Positions 15,020-15,862 of a stretch of DNA of 15,862 bases are shown here, piece by piece. How positions within the stretch are numbered: position 1 is the stretch's first letter; each line of letters starts with the position of its first letter. Both the position numbers and the translations under genes were made by a program. Below the pieces are notes generated by a model. That model saw nothing but the letters and a program-made list of their open reading frames with translations. It was not told the origin of the DNA and did no database searches. Source of the DNA: an uncultured Desulfovibrionaceae bacterium (GTDB taxonomy: Bacteria; Desulfobacterota; Desulfovibrionia; Desulfovibrionales; Desulfovibrionaceae); the NCBI GenBank assembly GCA_947178315.1, contig CAMWXW010000004.1:1-15862 (forward strand), in the 5' to 3' direction.

Positions 15020-15274
15020 ATGTCCAAATCAATTTATGTTGGTAACTTACCATGGAGTACAACAGAAGATGACTTAGCAAGTCTCTTTTCTGAATATGGT
15101 GACGTCATTTCTGTAAAGCTTATCTCTGATAGAGAAACAGGGCGTTCTAAAGGCTTTGGTTTTATTGAAATGGGAGATGATGTTGCTAAGACTGCTATTG
15201 AAGCATTAGATAATCAGGAATTCGGTGGTAGAACACTGCGGGTGAACGAAGCTAGACCTCAAACACCTAGATAA
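15020..15274 (+). CDS. RRM-domain RNA-binding protein
   Basis: 84 residues forming a single RNA-recognition motif: RNP2 SIYVGNLPW at about 4-12 and RNP1 KGFGFIEM at about 44-51, with the betaalphabetabetaalphabeta order and a short basic tail ending RPQTPR. Stand-alone RRM proteins of this size occur in cyanobacteria, spirochaetes and other bacteria, often abundant or cold-induced, binding single-stranded RNA; the targets here are unknown. The start at 15020 is chosen because GAGG (15011-15014) is five bases upstream and MSKSIYVGNL is the usual N-terminus. An in-frame ATG at 14969 would add 17 residues and lies inside the operator-like inverted repeat. It probably forms its own transcript, with a promoter at 14929 and a strong terminator ending at 15410. 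Confidence 0.93.
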   Translation: MSKSIYVGNLPWSTTEDDLASLFSEYGDVISVKLISDRETGRSKGFGFIEMGDDVAKTAIEALDNQEFGGRTLRVNEARPQTPR

Positions 15275-15293
15275 ATCTATAGAGTATTGTATT

Positions 15294-15356
15294 AAGAAGA
15301 TATATAAAAATAGACTTTTCTTTAAGAAGGGATAGTAGATGGAGTAATATCTTCTT
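15294..15356 (+). repeat. 10-bp inverted repeat in the 3' region of the RRM gene
   Basis: AAGAAGATAT (15294-15303) is the reverse complement of ATATCTTCTT (15347-15356). Between them lies a smaller palindrome-like TTCTTTAAGAA. In RNA this would give a long stem-loop ahead of the terminator hairpin at 15375, so the 3' region of the mRNA looks structured over about 110 bases. Confidence 0.45.
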
Positions 15357-15374
15357 GTTGTAATAGAATATGAG

Positions 15375-15410
15375 ACTACTCTCCTTGTATTCAAGAAGGG
15401 TAGTTTTTTT
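15375..15410 (+). terminator. strong rho-independent terminator after the RRM gene
   Basis: ACTACTCTCCTTG (15375-15387) pairs with CAAGAAGGGTAGT (15392-15404) in 12 of 13 positions, counting one G-T pair, around a TATT loop. A run of seven Ts ends at 15410. Confidence 0.9.
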
Positions 15411-15462
15411 ATTGCGTATGTTTTTGAAAGTATATTCTTTACTCTTTCTCATAAAAGAGAGC

Positions 15463-15490
15463 TTGACATAGAGTATGAATACTATATAAT
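15463..15490 (+). promoter_or_regulatory. near-consensus promoter of tRNA-Leu
   Basis: TTGACA (15463-15468), a 16-base spacer and TATAAT (15485-15490) are both perfect sigma-70 hexamers. The tRNA begins 10 bases after the -10, so the precursor would have a very short 5' leader. Confidence 0.85.
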
Positions 15491-15500
15491 CTAACAGAAA

Positions 15501-15586
15501 GGCTAGATGGCGGAACGGTAAACGCAGTGGACTCAAAATCCACCGTCCTTATGGGCTTGTGAGTTCGAATCTCACTCTGGCTACCA
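15501..15586 (+). tRNA. tRNA-Leu (anticodon CAA), CCA encoded
   Basis: 86 bases fold as a class II tRNA. The acceptor is GGCTAGA with TCTGGCT (first pair G-T), and the D stem is GCG/CGC. The anticodon stem is GTGGA/TCCAC around loop CTCAAAA, with CAA at 15534-15536 reading UUG (Leu). The long variable arm uses GTCC/GGGC, and the T arm is GTGAG/CTCAC around TTCGAAT. The discriminator is A and CCA is encoded at 15584-15586. A long variable arm with anticodon CAA and discriminator A fits tRNA-Leu and excludes Ser and Tyr. Confidence 0.95.
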
Positions 15587-15604
15587 AATTACTTTGAGGT
15601 TTAT

Positions 15605-15862
15605 ATGAATTCTGTAATAATTCGCTTGATATTGATAAGTACATTATTCTTAGTATCATGTGCCTCTAAAGTTACTATTTCTGAAGCTCCAGAATATCTG
15701 AAAAATATTGATAAAGATGAACTAAAACAACTTGTTAGTTATCCTCTGTGTATGGTATTACCCACAGGTGCTTATTGTGGAGATAGAAATCTTGGGAATC
15801 TATTTGTGCTTACAGAGAAGATAAGTACAGGTAAAGATGTCACTATTGAGCAGATTATTGAT
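15605..15862 (+). CDS. putative lipoprotein, 5' part only (runs off the window)
   Basis: ATG at 15605 opens an uninterrupted 86-codon frame to the window edge. The N-terminus is a lipoprotein signal peptide: MNSVIIR, a hydrophobic stretch (LILISTLFLVS) and Cys19 in a lipobox-like LVSC followed by Ala-Ser. The mature part begins ASKVTISEAPEYLKNIDKDE, with LVSYPLCMVLPTGAYCGDRN further on. The usual reading is export, lipid attachment at Cys19 and anchoring to a membrane. GAGG (15596-15599) is five bases upstream. It starts 18 bases after the tRNA with no terminator between, so it may share the tRNA promoter. I do not recognise the family. Confidence 0.8.
   Translation, partial: MNSVIIRLILISTLFLVSCASKVTISEAPEYLKNIDKDELKQLVSYPLCMVLPTGAYCGDRNLGNLFVLTEKISTGKDVTIEQIID

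Overview
The window is AT-rich bacterial chromosome of housekeeping type: intact genes, mostly good Shine-Dalgarno (SD) sites, no transposase, integrase, phage gene or CRISPR array. The organism is not named by the sequence. A flagellar export gene (fliR), a stand-alone RRM protein of the bacterial kind, a membrane-anchored TPR protein, low GC and a lipoprotein gene would suit a spirochaete or another flagellated diderm. The 801-residue GyrB with the long insertion of many Gram-negative bacteria supports a diderm, but this assignment is tentative.

Layout. (1) 1-4250, + strand: the 3' end of one recA copy, then a complete second recA, then alaS, with recA and alaS 15 bases apart. (2) 4283-6000, - strand: fliR followed by a membrane-anchored TPR protein. 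(3) 6001-6718: a gene-free, very AT-rich stretch between the divergent fliR and dnaN. It holds clusters of 9-base TGTT(C/T)(A/G)TA(A/T)-like repeats, three of them exactly contiguous at 6052-6078, and is the best candidate for a replication origin. (4) 6719-12773, + strand: dnaN-gyrB-gyrA as a tight operon closed by a strong terminator; dnaA and recF, common companions of these genes, are not here. (5) 12872-14848: two short helical proteins of unknown function (the second perhaps a flagellar-chaperone-like protein), possibly preceded by a 24-codon hydrophobic reading frame, then queA. (6) 14929-15410: an RRM-type RNA-binding protein with an inverted repeat over its promoter and a structured 3' region ending in a strong terminator. 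(7) 15463-15862: tRNA-Leu(CAA) with a near-consensus promoter, followed 18 bases later by the start of a lipoprotein gene that runs off the window.

Together the genes cover recombination (RecA), replication and DNA topology (sliding clamp, gyrase), translation and tRNA modification (AlaRS, QueA, tRNA-Leu), and flagellar export (FliR). The points most worth a second look are the tandem recA pair, the 9-mer array upstream of dnaN, and the inverted repeat over the RRM-gene promoter.
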